DNA of 64,000 nt from Metaphire vulgaris. Taxonomy: Eukaryota > Annelida > Clitellata > Crassiclitellata > Megascolecidae. The DNA lies in assembly GCA_018105865.1 (NCBI GenBank), contig CM030849.1, positions 5,382,633-5,446,632 of the forward strand, read 5' to 3'. The notes below the pieces were generated by a model. That model ran no database searches. It was given only the letters and a program-made list of their open reading frames with translations, and had not been told where the DNA came from. The translations under genes and the position numbers were made by a program. Below, piece by piece: positions 47,612 to 59,197 of the stretch. The stretch's first letter is position 1; every line of letters begins with the position of its first letter.

Positions 47612-47929
47612 CCGACACAAAGCAAGATGCCGTGAAATTTGACGGAGCCGTTGTCACGTAATCATATAATATGTAGAGATGACTAAAAGTCATTTGACAT
47701 TCATACATTGTTGCGTCGTTATTGTCAACTCGAAATTGGGATTCTGATCTGAACAAATCCGTGAATCTGTATAACACGGAAGTCGTCGGTATCTCCTGCT
47801 GAACAACTGAGATGCCATTTTTCCATGTCAACATGGGATAATTTGAATAGCATGATGCGTAGTCCACCATGCATGACAGAGTCACACTGTCTGGGCTGGG
47901 TGAATGCACAAAACATATCGGTCCGCTAC
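47612..47929 (-). CDS. Receptor copy B, exon 4: Ig-like domain type Y (second)
   Basis: A phase 1-1 exon of 318 bases, 27 shorter than copy A in frame. It reads SGPICFVHSPSPDSVTLSC, LTWKNG and MYECQMTF. The Ig core Cys...Trp...Tyr-x-Cys is kept. Donor GTGAGT. Confidence 0.83.
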
Positions 47930-47969
47930 CTGAATCAAATAAAGACACTATCATTTCGATAAGTATCAT

Positions 47970-48362
47970 CAGTGCTTTTTTCTAGAAAAAAGGTGCCGGA
48001 ACGCATCTTCATGTACCAGTTAGATTCTGCTTTTTAGAATCGGTCTCGACGTTCAATTCGTTCTTCGTCGTAAATATATATATTAATATTAATATTATTT
48101 ATTTATTATAATAAAGTATTAATAATATAAGCAAAAGGCTAACTGGAAATTTCTGTGATATATATATATAGGCTAAGTTAACAGATCATAAGTTATAGTC
48201 AGTCACAGCCTGGAAAAGCTTTAAAAATAATTAAATTAATTCAAAGCCTGGAAAAGCTATAAAAACAATTGAAATAATTTAATTTAATTATTATAAATTA
48301 AAAATTCATAAAATTCGGGAGAAAAAGGTCTCGGAACGCCGTTCCGGCAGAAAAAAGCACTG
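47970..48362. mobile_element. hAT-like MITE, B only (AGTATCAT TSD)
   Basis: Ends CAGTGCTTTTTTCTAG and CAGAAAAAAGCACTG, with AGTATCAT on both sides (47,962-47,969 and 48,363-48,370). Unit A has the empty site near 16,300. Subterminal GTGCCGGAACG and CGTTCCGGC extend the inverted repeat. Confidence 0.88.
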
Positions 48363-48877
48363 AGTATCATTGACACCAATACTCTGCTTGATTTCTTCCA
48401 TATCGTTATTTATTATACTGTTTCGCCTCTTCTCCATGTAACAGTGGCCTAATGAGAAGCGATCTGCAATATATAATGTCAGGCTTACTAAAAAGTTATA
48501 CTACTATTAGGCCGCTAGGCTCGAGACCCAACCAGCTAGGAGTCAAGACTATCAAATGGAAGACGTACAGTATAGTGGCTGGGTCTCAACTTTACGCCAA
48601 ATCTCGATTAGCAAAAATCTGAGTGAAAATGTAAGAAAATGCGTATTTGTCGCATTATTGAACAAACCGGAGAACTCATATCAAAATTACTTTCATAATA
48701 TTCCAGTCACGCAAACTCTGTCATCACCATTATTAATAGTAGTAGAACATTGTAAAACTGCTAGAAAGAAATTTACATTAACCTAATAAATTGGAGCTTT
48801 TGGTCGATATTTAATCTATGATGCTAGAGTGTTTTACCAGAGCACACTTAAAGCAAATGACTTCTCGACTGACTTAC
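48363..48877. other. Intron between exons 3 and 4 of copy B
   Basis: Matches 16,300-16,890 of unit A. No shared open frame. Confidence 0.6.
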
Positions 48878-49216
48878 TTATTACGATTAAGTTCGCTGCC
48901 GTAACGCAACTGGACTGTGGGTATTTTAAGACGTACAGCCCAGCAGTGGAAAACGGCTTTTCATCTCGTGGAGCTAATATTGAACGGTTGATCACTAGAC
49001 CCGTTGGAGTGGATGCGTAGATTGAAGTAAGCATCGGGTCCACAACGCCATCTTGGTCTGTGATGTTCCGTAGCAGATTGTACGTACTGGCATCGGACGA
49101 TGAGAAAATTTGCCATTGGAAAGGTTGACTGTTGTTGGAGCGTTGAAACGAGGCTGGGCTTCCCTCGTAAACGACCATGTTCGCCATATTCGCTGGGCAA
49201 TTCTCGGCAAACGGAT
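48878..49216 (-). CDS. Receptor copy B, exon 3: Ig-like domain type X (second)
   Basis: A phase 1-1 exon of 339 bases, acceptor TCTTAG, donor GTAAGT. It reads CPANMANMVVYEGSPASFQR, FQWQIF, then STAGLYVLKYPQSSC. Two codons longer than copy A. Confidence 0.83.
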
Positions 49217-49456
49217 CTAAGAAACATATTGCATCATGAAGATTATACAGTTGGAGACCATTTTACACAATTTATGCCGTTGCATGTTTAAAAGTCACCT
49301 AACCGATCTTATAAACGTATTCGATCTTTAAGATTCCCTACACAGTAAAGCATCCGATATAGACGCCTATATCAAGCTGAAATGAAAAGATGATTGTTAA
49401 AAGATATTTTACCAAATGACTTTTAAAAGCCGTTTTTATACGCAATGTCCACTCAC

Positions 49457-49774
49457 ACGTTATATAGCAACACGCTGTGAAATCTGGCGCAGTCGATGTC
49501 ACGTAATCGTATGGTCCTTGCAAGGTGTCACTAAAAGTCAACCGACATTCGTATGTTGTTGCACCAGGACTACCAATTGAATATTGAGATTGTGATGCAT
49601 TCCAGGCGTTACCATACGAAGGTGTCGGCTCATCGTGGAAAACTACTGAGCTGCCAGCTATCCAATTGAAGACAGGACGGATTGGATGAACATTGGACGC
49701 AGCATAATCTACGCTGCAGGACAGTGCCACGTTGTTTGCATCAGACGCGTCGTAGGAACACACCGGTCCACTTC
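49457..49774 (-). CDS. Receptor copy B, exon 2: Ig-like domain type Y (first)
   Basis: A phase 1-1 exon of 318 bases. It reads SGPVCSYDASDANNVALSC, FNWIAG, TTYECRLTF. About 20 differences from copy A, concentrated in the middle of the domain. Confidence 0.85.
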
Positions 49775-50040
49775 CTGAATCATTTAAATAATTATATAGT
49801 AAATATCTTTATAAATTAGCATATATATACTATTGGCGTAAACTTGGATAAAAAGGTTGGGGACCAAGTCTCTATACATTCTCCCTTCATCCAATGGCAA
49901 CCTACCAAAAAGTGAGGGGTTCGAGCCTAGATGATACTGTGATATTTAACTTCAACTCGTAGCATTTTTGGTCACATGAACTCCTTGTCATATATATGTA
50001 TAATTGTATATATATATATATATAAATTGCATATATATAT

Positions 50041-50200
50041 ACGCTTCCGGACGACGTGACCAAGGCCACCTCGGCTGGAACTTTTGCTTGCATACTTAAG
50101 ACGTACTTATTTAAGACCTCGGACAATTTATCCAGTTGACTGTAAAGCGCTTTTGTTTTTGACCCCGTCGTCATGTTTATGGCGCTATATAAATCGTCAT
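50041..50200 (+). mobile_element. CR1/L2-type 3' end fragment in TA tract
   Basis: Contains CTGTAAAGCGCTTTTG and GGCGCTATATAAATCG, the typical 3' tail of CR1/L2 elements and SINEs that use their machinery. Flanked by TA repeats. Not in unit A. Confidence 0.6.
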
Positions 50201-50203
50201 ATA

Positions 50204-50250
<47 letters not shown>

Positions 50251-50252
<2 letters not shown>

Positions 50253-50499
50253 CGGAATGTTAGCAGAGTGACAATGACGTGGACGATAGAGCAGAAGGTC
50301 GCGCGAATTTGAAACCCGCAGGAGTCCTAAGGTCAGGTCGACTCAGCCTTACTCGCTAGAGGGCGGTGGCAAAATAAGAAGTAAACTTAGTGGTAAAAAG
50401 TCGAACAGTACTGTTACGCTACGCGATGCACTAGCCCTGTGTCCGTGGTATTGAACGACTGGCTGAGGATCATAGAAACGGAGATCAGCGCCGCCATGA

Positions 50500-50503
<4 letters not shown>
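50251..50503 (+). mobile_element. tRNA-related SINE, uninterrupted copy
   Basis: Same element as 20,167-20,975 without the 541-bp insertion. The B-box region is decayed (GGTCGCGCGAATTTGAAACCC). Ends in a TA tract (50,503-50,555). Confidence 0.6.

Positions 50504-50555
<52 letters not shown>
50503..50555. repeat. (TA)n microsatellite
   Basis: Perfect TA run after the SINE. Confidence 0.95.
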
Positions 50556-50559
<4 letters not shown>

Positions 50560-50825
50560 GTGCATCACGTATGGGAGGGGTAACCTAACAAATATCAGGT
50601 TTATCCAAGTGAGTTGATTATCATTATATGTTATACGTTTATTTTATATATGTTACAATTACAGCCATTTTAAGTGCAAAAGCTTATATATTTAAGGTTG
50701 TTGATGAAGTACAATTAAATTTACTTTAAAAAGTATAATCGATTTAAGTGTATTTTATATTTGGTCGTGCTAATTAACCCCGTCAAATCCAACGCACAGC
50801 CTCATCGTGGCGCGTGGGTGAACTA

Positions 50826-50846
50826 TATAACAATAACAACAATAAC

Positions 50847-50906
<60 letters not shown>
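50826..50906. repeat. (AAC/AAT)n microsatellite
   Basis: Compound trinucleotide run in intron 1 of copy B. Confidence 0.9.
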
Positions 50907-50907
<1 letters not shown>

Positions 50908-51168
50908 TGATTTTAAGTGGATTTGGAGGCTAAGTAGCCTAAGTATGTGTGAAAACCACTGTAGTAACTCTCCACATTCAATAACCGAATTTTCCGAGAT
51001 AACCTTTGAATCCGTTTACTGTTTCAACTGACACTCCCACCTCGTCCAAACTGCTCCACTTGTCCGCGACCGATGCACTAAAAGGAATTTTCTTTCTCTC
51101 TGCTTAAAGAATTTGCATTTGTGGCTTCTTGTGCTGCTATAGTGTGCCAAAGAAAAGAATCGACCGTA

Positions 51169-52030
51169 TTGTAGACGCGTGTTGTTCGCTCCTGCGAATC
51201 GTTGCCGTTTTTGGCATTCATCGACGTTCTGCGCCTGAATTCATGGTCGGGTTCAAGGATTAGAGATTCATCCGTCGGTTTTCCGAAGAGTTTCTAACAG
51301 TCCTCATCTTTTCCCGAAGTTCTGGACGTTCCAGTCGGTCGTCGCCGTCTATCGGGTCGTTGCAGTGGCGGCCATTGATGCCATTGATGGCGCGCGTGTT
51401 GCTACTCGGCGTGGAGGCGATTGACTGCGTTCTGGACGTCGCTTCCATCTTCGTGAGAACTGCGTTCGCTCGCCGGATTTCTGAGGAGTATCTTGCCGTC
51501 CTGAACTTTTCCACGTCGTTTTAGAGTTTCCAGTCGATCGCTCACCCGTTGAGAATCTGCCAAGGTCAGGCGTTTTAATCGGTTCAGGCGTTTTAATCGG
51601 TTGCCGCATGAAATTCAATGGAACAGCGATTGACTGCCGCTCTGGACATCGTTGGAATCTCCATATTCGTCGGTCTTGTCGATCTCGAGAACGAACTATT
51701 CTCTCGCGGAAGACTGCTTCTTCGGATTTCATCGGCGGATGCTACCGTACGGAGAATTCCTACTTTCAACTTACGGTTTCTCAACACCTACTTCCGTTAC
51801 TCGTTGACGCGTCAATGTTGCTGAACTATTTCTAGGAACGACCGATTCTCAAGGACTCAATGCTGGATTTATTTACGGCAGCAAAGTTCTTTTTACCACC
51901 TAAGTGGATCTTGTAACATCGCCACCTACTTACTTTCATTGACATGTCAGCGTTGTCAAAGCGCTTTTGACTTTAGTATTTTTAGCTAGGCTACAGCGCT
52001 ATATAAATTGTCAAATTAACATAACATAAC
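51169..52030 (+). mobile_element. Retroposon with CR1/L2-like 3' tail, CGTAT TSD
   Basis: Starts TGTAGACGCGTGTTG after CGTAT and ends CGCTATATAAATTGTCAAATTAACATAACATAA before CGTAT. Unit A has a single CGTAT here (about 22,070). Internal open frames on both strands contain related short segments but match no protein I recognise. Probably a non-autonomous element mobilised by CR1/L2 machinery. Confidence 0.55.
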
Positions 52031-52034
52031 GTAT

Positions 52035-52083
<49 letters not shown>

Positions 52084-53162
52084 TAGAAAGATGCTCGCTT
52101 CGCTCGCGCTCGCTTCGCTCGCAGTGCAGGATAATACTAAAACCCAATCGTTGAATTCATGCTGCTGAACAACGTTTCAATGATACATTAGCCAAGCTCT
52201 GACGCTGCAACGTACGCTTCGTCAAACGCTTCGCGTGGCCGTTCGCTTCGCGTGGCCGTTCGCTTCGCGTCGTCGTTTCTTCGCGAGTTGTAGGCCTACA
52301 CACTGACGCTGCAACGTACGCTTCGTCAAACGCTTCGCGTGGCCGTTCGCTTCGCGTGGCCGTTCGCTTCGCGTCGCCATTCGCTTCGCGTCGCATTTCG
52401 CTTCGCGAAGCCTAAGATTCCAGAACGACCAATCAGAACGCTCACCCAGCTAACCAATCAGAACGCTCACCCAGCTAACCAATCAGAACGCTCACCCAGC
52501 TAACCAATCAGAACGCTTGAAGGTAACGAATGAGAACGTCACACAGCCAACCAATCAGAACGCTCACACAGCCAACGAATCAGAACGCTTGAAGGTAACA
52601 GACATACAGAGCAAGGATCTTAATATTATACAAAAAAATTATCGCTTCGCTCGCACTCGCTTCTCTCTTCGCTCGCAGTGCAGGCTCGCTTCGTTCGAGG
52701 CAACGAATATTCCAACAAACAAATTAAACATAAACTGCTTACACAAATCGGGCCTAAATGTGCTCTATAAAATTAGCCTTAAGCGAAGCGTAACCGCATC
52801 TTTCTAACGTTTATAACCGCTGAGATATAGGTGCTATAAGAAGCTCCTATTCACCATTCGGCACTGCACAAAAATGCCTCTAACTTAACTACCGTAATAA
52901 TCGATGAATAAACAATGTGCTCTATAAAATTAGCTTTAAGCGAAGCGTAACTGCGTCTTTCTAACGTTTATAACCGCTGAGATATAGGTGCTATACGAAG
53001 CTCCTATTCACCATTCGGCGCTGCACAAACATGCATTTAATTTAACTAATAATCGATGAATAACTAATTCCTTTACAAGAAACCCGGGGATAAAAATTTC
53101 AGGAATCGATAGAAACGTAAGGAATTATTCTTTTAAAGTTTAAAGTACTAAACGGAACATTT

Positions 53163-53460
53163 GAAACTCATAATGCTAATCTATAGGGCATGACGTTGCA
53201 CATTTGCGTCAGATTGCGGTAGATTTCCATAGCTATGCAAAAATCTCAAAATGCTAATCTATAGGGCATGACGTTGCACATTTGCGTCAGATTGCGGTAG
53301 ATTTCCGTAGCTATGCAAAAATCTCAAAATGCTAATCTATAGGGCATCGTTGCACATTTGCGTCAAATTGCGGTAGATTTCGTAGCTATGCAAAAATCTC
53401 AAAATGCTAATCTATAGGGCATGACGTTGCACAATTGCGTCAAATTGCGGTAGATTTCGG
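53163..53460 (-). repeat. 78-bp tandem repeat, about four copies
   Basis: Reverse complement of the units at 35,383-36,143 (here ATGCTAATCTATAGGGCATG on the plus strand). Confidence 0.9.
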
Positions 53461-53705
53461 GAGGGGAAGGGGGTATATTCGGAGGCACACAGGGTTGGGA
53501 GGGAAGGGGGTTGGGAAGGGGGGTAAAGGAAGGGGGTTGGGGAGAGGGTTTGGGGGGTTGGGAGGAGGGAGAGGGTGGGGGTTGGGAGGGAGGAGGAAGG
53601 GGTTGGGAGAGGGAGGGGTGGAAAGAGGGTGGGGGGGGAAGGGGGTGGGGAGGGAGGGGTTTGTTTGAGAGAGGGATGGGGAGAGGGGAAAGGAACGGGG
53701 TTTGA
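53461..53705 (+). repeat. G-rich minisatellite
   Basis: GGGGTTGGGAGGGAGG-type degenerate units followed by GAGCTGCAATTAAGACGC. Same class as 18,220-18,700, 30,930-31,645 and (inverted) 35,045-35,335. Confidence 0.85.
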
Positions 53706-54331
53706 GCTGCAATTAAGACGCTTGAACGCTCCGTTGATTAGAAAATAATAGACAATGGTTGTCAATGGCAACAGCCACGTGCACAGCCAGGACAGAGGTT
53801 ACGCAATTCGATTGTTACGCAGTTTTGATTAAACAATAGACAATGGTTGTCAATGGCAACAGCCTCGTGCACAGCCCAGGACAGAGGTTACGCATTCGAC
53901 TTCGCAACGTCGATTGGTGACCAATCAGAACGCTTGAAGGTAACAGACAAACTGGACAAACAGAGCAAGAATCTTAATATTATAAATATATATATATTGT
54001 TCCCAGTCATTATTTTGTATTTTTCTATCAAATTTCTCTCTCTCTCTTCGCCTTTCTAACGTTGTCAACCCACAATATTGTAGTCTTATTCCGTAGCTTA
54101 AACTATGACATCCATTGACCATCTTTACTGCTCGTCTTTGCGCTCTTTCCAAAAAACTATATCCTTTTCTCAAGAATGGATTCCATGCCTGAACACACAG
54201 TATTCTAGGTGAGGCTTTACTAATGGCATATACATTTTTACGATTATTTCTTTGTCTCGGCTCACTATTTCCTTTTTCATCATTCCCAACATTCAGTCCT
54301 CTTTTTTACTGCCTCCATGCATTGCTGAGAT

Positions 54332-54552
54332 CAGGGCTATATTAAGGCGGGGCTGAGGGCGCTGTAGCCTCCCCGACTCATCACGATTTTCGAGATAACC
54401 TTTTTCTTTTTTTGCTTGTCAGCACGATTTTCAGCACGATTTGGAAGGGAGATAAGCTTTTTTGCTTGTCAAAGATTTTCAGTATAGGCAACGGCCTTTT
54501 TCTCAGCCCCCCCCCCCCCGCTACGGCCAACTCGGACCTTAATCCGGCCCTG
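54332..54552. mobile_element. hAT-like MITE, B only (GCTGAGAT TSD)
   Basis: Ends CAGGGCTATATTAAGG and CCTTAATCCGGCCCTG, flanked by GCTGAGAT and GCCGAGAT. Unit A has the empty site (about 22,420). Contains two copies of TTTTTGCTTGTCA. Confidence 0.82.
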
Positions 54553-54783
54553 GCCGAGATGGATTCGTATTCCTATTCCGGATGATTACCCCAGGGCTCT
54601 TTTTCTGCTGTGGTTAGAACCGTATCTCCTAAAGCATGTTCATCACCATTATAAGATTTCCCAACATCACTGTGAAACTATTGAAGAGAAATGGAATAAT
54701 GACTTAAACGTCTCGGCCTTCATGAACACCGTATTATTGCACTAGACCGTACGTGAATAAAAAATACTTTTCGTCAGACTTAC

Positions 54784-55125
54784 TAATCACAATTAAGTTT
54801 GCTGCCGTAGTACAGTTAGGAGTTGCATAGTTTACGATGTACAGCCCAGCAGATGGATACCACCTTAGTGCATCTGGAACCGCAGTTGCACTAAGGATTG
54901 TTAGCTCCGAATTTGACACTTGAAATAATGACGAAAAATTTGACACCACAACGTCGTCATAGTTTGTGATAGTAAAAAGTGGAGATGGAGTGACGAAGCC
55001 ATTGTTTGATGGCAACCATTGCCATTGGACAGATTGGTAACTGGTCACGAGTTTGAATGAAGCTGAATCACCCACGTAAACGACAGTGTTCGTCAGATTT
55101 TCTGGACATCCCTGAGCGAAAAGAC
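54784..55125 (-). CDS. Receptor copy B, exon 1 (first recognised): Ig-like domain type X
   Basis: A phase 1-1 exon of 342 bases with splice sites identical to copy A. It reads GCPENLTNTVVYVGDSASF, VQWQWLP and SAGLYIVNYATPNC. About 25 amino-acid differences from copy A, clustered in the middle loops and before the AGLY strand. Confidence 0.84.
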
Positions 55126-55410
55126 CTAAGAAATTGAATACATTATGAATATTAAATAAGTTTTAGACACTTTCAAACTGTGCAATAGAGATCTATCGAA
55201 AGTTTAGAATAAGTCCTAATGTACAGGCCCTAGAGAATAGAAGTATTAAGTGTTACGACATTTAATAATTATTTAATGAATTGAGTCATGTTCGTTTAAA
55301 TATATCGAAGGTTCCAAGTAAATAACGGTTTGTAGTGAAACTCTGACCAATTCAGTGGCGTAGCCAAGGAGAGCTTGGGGTTAAACCCCCGGGTTGCACG
55401 GCCGAAAATT

Positions 55411-56823
55411 ACACTGAGCAACAAATTTGAATTTTTTGTCAGTTTTGAAAACAAAGGGTTCCATTTCTTAATGAATTTCACATTCTGAGTTCAAATATAA
55501 TAATGAAATTGTCAAATGGCTATAGTTTTTCTGTAAAAGTAGGCCTAAAGTTCTCTACTACAGGCGTTATGACTACATAATGCACAATAATTACATAGAG
55601 AGATATCTTGCCACAAATATAAAGCAATTGATATTGAAAATATAACAAAGACTGCATGGCATAATATATTGTATCGGTTTACCCATAAAAATTATGGCCG
55701 TAGGCTTACTTGAAAAATTTTAATACTTAGTTTTCTCACTAGTTTTGTCTTCAGTTTGTGTCGGTTTTGCTTCTCTTGGCTTTTCTCCTGTATTCAAGGA
55801 AATGGCTATTTCTTACAACTGTCCAGCAATAGTCAGCAAGCATTGATGGGCTCCATTTACCTTGATATCTTCTTTCCGTACCTGCAATGTCTTGGTGGAA
55901 GCGCTCGCCGTGTTCGTCACTCACTGCTCCACAGTTTTGTGGGAAGAAATCCAGGTGAGAATGTAGAAAATGAATTTTTAGGGACATGTTACAACCAAGA
56001 TTTCTGTAAGTTTTGAGGAGTTGTTCTACTACCTCCTTGTAGTTTGGTGCTTTATTATTTCCAAGAAAATTCGATGTCACTGATACAAATGATGTCCAAC
56101 AACAGAGAAAGAAACTCGTCATCACGAATAAGTTCACGAATCTGTGGCCCAACAAAGACTCATTCATTTATTTTTGAAGTACTAAGTGCTGGAATTTTAC
56201 TTAATTTGGTTTATTCTTGTCCAATGCCTTCACAAAGTTTTTCATTAATCCCAGCTTGATGTGCAATGGAGGTAATATGATCTTCTTGCTATCTACAAGT
56301 GCTGGATGGTTAACATTTTGATCCAGGCTGCAATGACTGCCGTAATGGCCAGTCTCTTTTGGCATAGTGCATTTCTCTCGCACGACTGTTCCACTCACAG
56401 ATGAAGCAGCAGTACTTAGTATATCCACCTTGAAAACCAAGTAGGATAGCAAACACCTTCAGGTCACCACAAATCGCCCATTGATGTTGATCATAGTCGA
56501 TGCACCTTAAAAGCTCTTTCAAGTTTTCATATGTTTCTTTGATTGAAACTGCGTAAGCCACTGGAACTGACGGCAGCTGATTGCCATTATGCAGCAATAC
56601 AGCTATAAGACTCGACTTAGAAGCATCAACAAACAGCCTCCAGTCATCGGGATCATAGCATAAGTTGCGTAATAATTTTCATTGGCTTACGTCACTGTAT
56701 GGCTGCATATATCATGGCAACTAGAGCCAATCAACATTTATTATTGTTATTTTCGTTTGTATCACCCGAAAGTATGTAAGATTAGCTATTTTAAGCCCAA
56801 AACTTTTTACCTGTTGAACAGTG
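55411..56823 (-). mobile_element. CACTG-ended DNA transposon (CMC-like), B only
   Basis: Ends ACACTGAGCAACA and TGTTGAACAGTG are imperfect inverted repeats, with about 4-5 duplicated target bases (AAATT). The interior encodes the same protein family as 37,007-38,250. Unit A has the uninterrupted MITE (23,349). Confidence 0.72.
55750..56640 (-). pseudogene. Transposase-like protein remnant, second copy
   Basis: Minus-strand pieces in several frames: LLHNGNQLPSVPVAYAVSIK, ICGDLKVFAILLGFQGGYTK, LPPLHIKLGLMKNFVKALDK, NFLGNNKAPNYKE, CNMSLKIHFLHSHLDFF and GERFHQDIAGTERRYQGKW. The order and motifs match 37,007-38,250 and define one family. Frameshifts separate the blocks. Confidence 0.75.
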
Positions 56824-57559
56824 AAATTTGTTTCATTCCGTTTCACACATTTTAAAATTTTCGGACGCGGTTTAGGGGTTAAACTCTCATGACTGCTCGA
56901 CTCAAAATTTTTGAGCAAGCCATGCACAATTACGTAAGGTGAAGACCTGTTTTGCTTGTCAGCTCTGGAAAGCAACTCAACGAAAATCAGACGAACGAAG
57001 ATGAAGATTGCCTTTCTTTGCTTGTCGATATTTTTCGAAGTTGGAAATCATAACCCCCCTTCCGGAAATCCTGGCTACGCCACTGGACCAATTGTATCTA
57101 CGGACACTTTTAAAAGTTATAAAAATTCTCTGCCTAGTGAGTACCAAGAATCAATATATTTTTTAATAATCAGACGCACATATTGTATGTGAATTATAAA
57201 TAACCATTACTTTATAAAATATAACGTACGAGTATGTAACAATTCATCTACTAACATTGAATGCACGTCGACAATGAAACCAATAGGAAAAGACATTTTT
57301 CACCGAAGACTGGCTTCATTCTCCTTTGGTTTTGTGAACAAGTTTCACGCTGTAATAAATCAACTGCAAATAACACCCTGTCTGTACCGGTATGAATAAA
57401 TTCCTGCCAAATGAAAAAATCTATAGAAATTTCAGCACAAAAATGCGAGATCATTCATTGCATTTCATTCTGTTTTCACGCGACTTCAAAATCTGAAGTT
57501 TGTCTAAGACTATTACAAAGTGTATCTAAAATCTACCTTTAAGAAAAGTTGACGTAAAC

Positions 57560-58260
57560 TAAATATTTCGCATAAAAGCCTGCAATCCTGTGGCGTTCCA
57601 TGGAGGGATGAGTGGGGATGCATCCCCCACCGGACTTTTTCTTATAGAGCTGTAAATTGCAGATTCGATTTGCAGAATCATCATCATCATCCAGCTCCAT
57701 GGGTGCTGTACCCGTAGGTGTCGACAGCCTGATTCACAATTTGTCTCCATCTTTCTCGGTCCTGTGTCGCTCTGATCAGTGTGTGCAGCTTCGCGTTCTC
57801 CCATTCTTCGATATCATCCAACCACTCTCTTCTCGGTCTCCCTCTTCGATTTTTTCTATCCATTGTTCCCAGTATGATCTTCTTCACCAGTCTATTGTCT
57901 TTCATCCTGCACATGTGTCCAAAGAAGTTCATTTTTCACCGTATCAATATTTGCATGATGTTTGTTTTGTTCTTAGTTCTTTCACGTATCGTTGTGTTCT
58001 TTATTTTCTGTTGCCATCTGATGTTCAAAAAATTCTCCTATAGCATTTCATTTCAAAGGCTAGAAGTCGGTTTTGTCCCTCTTCTTCGTGGTCCAGGTTT
58101 CTGATGCGTATAGTAATACACTGAAGATGCACGATTTGTAGAATAGGTCATATACATTTGAATTAATAGGAAACGCTTTTTCTGCATTCGAATGCATGAC
58201 ACTTTGTAGGCCTACAGAGCCTAGTTTCTCTTTTGCAGCCGTTTTGTGACTTTTGTCCAA
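57560..58260 (-). pseudogene. Non-LTR retrotransposon 3' tail, unit B copy
   Basis: Counterpart of 24,060-24,720, with FFGHMCRMKDNRLVKKI and RRGRPRREWLDDIEEW, then a frameshift before ETWTTKKRDK. Ends in the ATCATCATC repeat. Confidence 0.78.
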
Positions 58261-58572
58261 GGCGTTTACTTAAAATGATCTTTGAAGCGTGACTCACTCC
58301 ACAGTCAGTGGCCTGGACACGCAGCTGTAAGGGGAGAAGGTGCAGTGAAAGCTATGCTAGGTCTTTAACGTGTGTTGACGATGAAATGCATTTTGCAGCA
58401 GAATACAACGTATAATTTTCTACAATTATATTGTCTACTTCAGTATCCAATTCCAACATATGACCAAACGTAGGCTTACCCGTGACAAACACGAACGCAC
58501 GCGCGCACATACAGACACTTAAACGCACGCCCACCCCCAAACACACACACAAAGACACATACATACATACGT

Positions 58573-58932
58573 GAGCGTAGAAATTGAAATTATATCCCTC
58601 AGGTAGGGCTCAGTAATCGGTTAATTTTGATTGGATTAACCGCTTACTGCGAAGAAGGATGCACGGTTTCGGAGGCTAAAGGTCATTCAATGGTACAAAC
58701 TTCTTTGGGAAATAATTCCAGAATCTAGTCCCAGCAACAAAGAAGATATGTTTGACAAAAGTGGTTTTGGCCAATGGTAGGCCTATATGTGCAGCGTCAC
58801 AGAATCGACTGCTGGCGCGATTTGGCTTTGCGAAAACGGAGGTGGTTGACTTGAGGGCGATGTCTTACCCGTCGCATGAGCTGCGGAGTGATTGATGCTC
58901 ATCCTTCAGGTGGATCTGACATTTTGCAGGCG
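58573..58932. other. Inverted segment
   Basis: Reverse complement of 25,388-26,150 without its MITE. Flanks match unit A directly. Confidence 0.75.
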
Positions 58933-59197
58933 CTAGACTTACCAATTTGCGCCAAAGACGTTTCACTATTGACTAGTTGATTGCTTGACGTACCGAAAAC
59001 CATCCAGATATAAGCCCACATACAATAGTATTGGCGTGCTCGTGTTCGTGAACACGGGTTTTCATACGAATGCTGTGATCGAATGTATACTGTATAGGTA
59101 TAGTAGTATTCGCAACAAAATCAAAAACAATAATAAATTCTGCCTTACGTGCATGCAAATTTAGCATAGAACATTCTCACGAATGCTAACGTAGGCT

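Larger units (their letters stand above)
52083..53982 (-). mobile_element. Composite cassette, inverted relative to 34,589-37,004
   Basis: Read on the minus strand it has the same order: TAATATTAAGATTC start, G/C-skewed block, 78-bp repeats, a GTTCGCTTCGCGTGG-rich part, and an end with CATCTTTCTAG. An internal head-to-tail junction is at about 52,628-52,631. Flanked by TA in a TA microsatellite. The second half has ACCAATCAGAACGCT units repeated in tandem (about 52,430-52,580). Confidence 0.75.
50930..54330 (-). pseudogene. Non-LTR reverse transcriptase fragment split by insertions
   Basis: The two halves (50,930-51,168 and 53,998-54,330) together match 21,860-22,350. The right half reads ERAQRRAVKMVNGC and LTTLERRRERE on the minus strand. 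The gap holds a retroposon (51,169-52,030) and a composite cassette (52,083-53,982). Confidence 0.65.
55353..57085. mobile_element. hAT-like MITE, unit B copy, with nested transposon
   Basis: CAGTGGCGTAGCC ends with perfect GACCAATT flanks (55,345-55,352 and 57,086-57,093). Its body is interrupted at 55,411-56,823. Confidence 0.85.

Noticed and set aside
51260..51835. Protein-coding gene in the retroposon
   Set aside because: Frames on both strands of similar length, no recognisable domain, and the segment has element-like ends and a target duplication.
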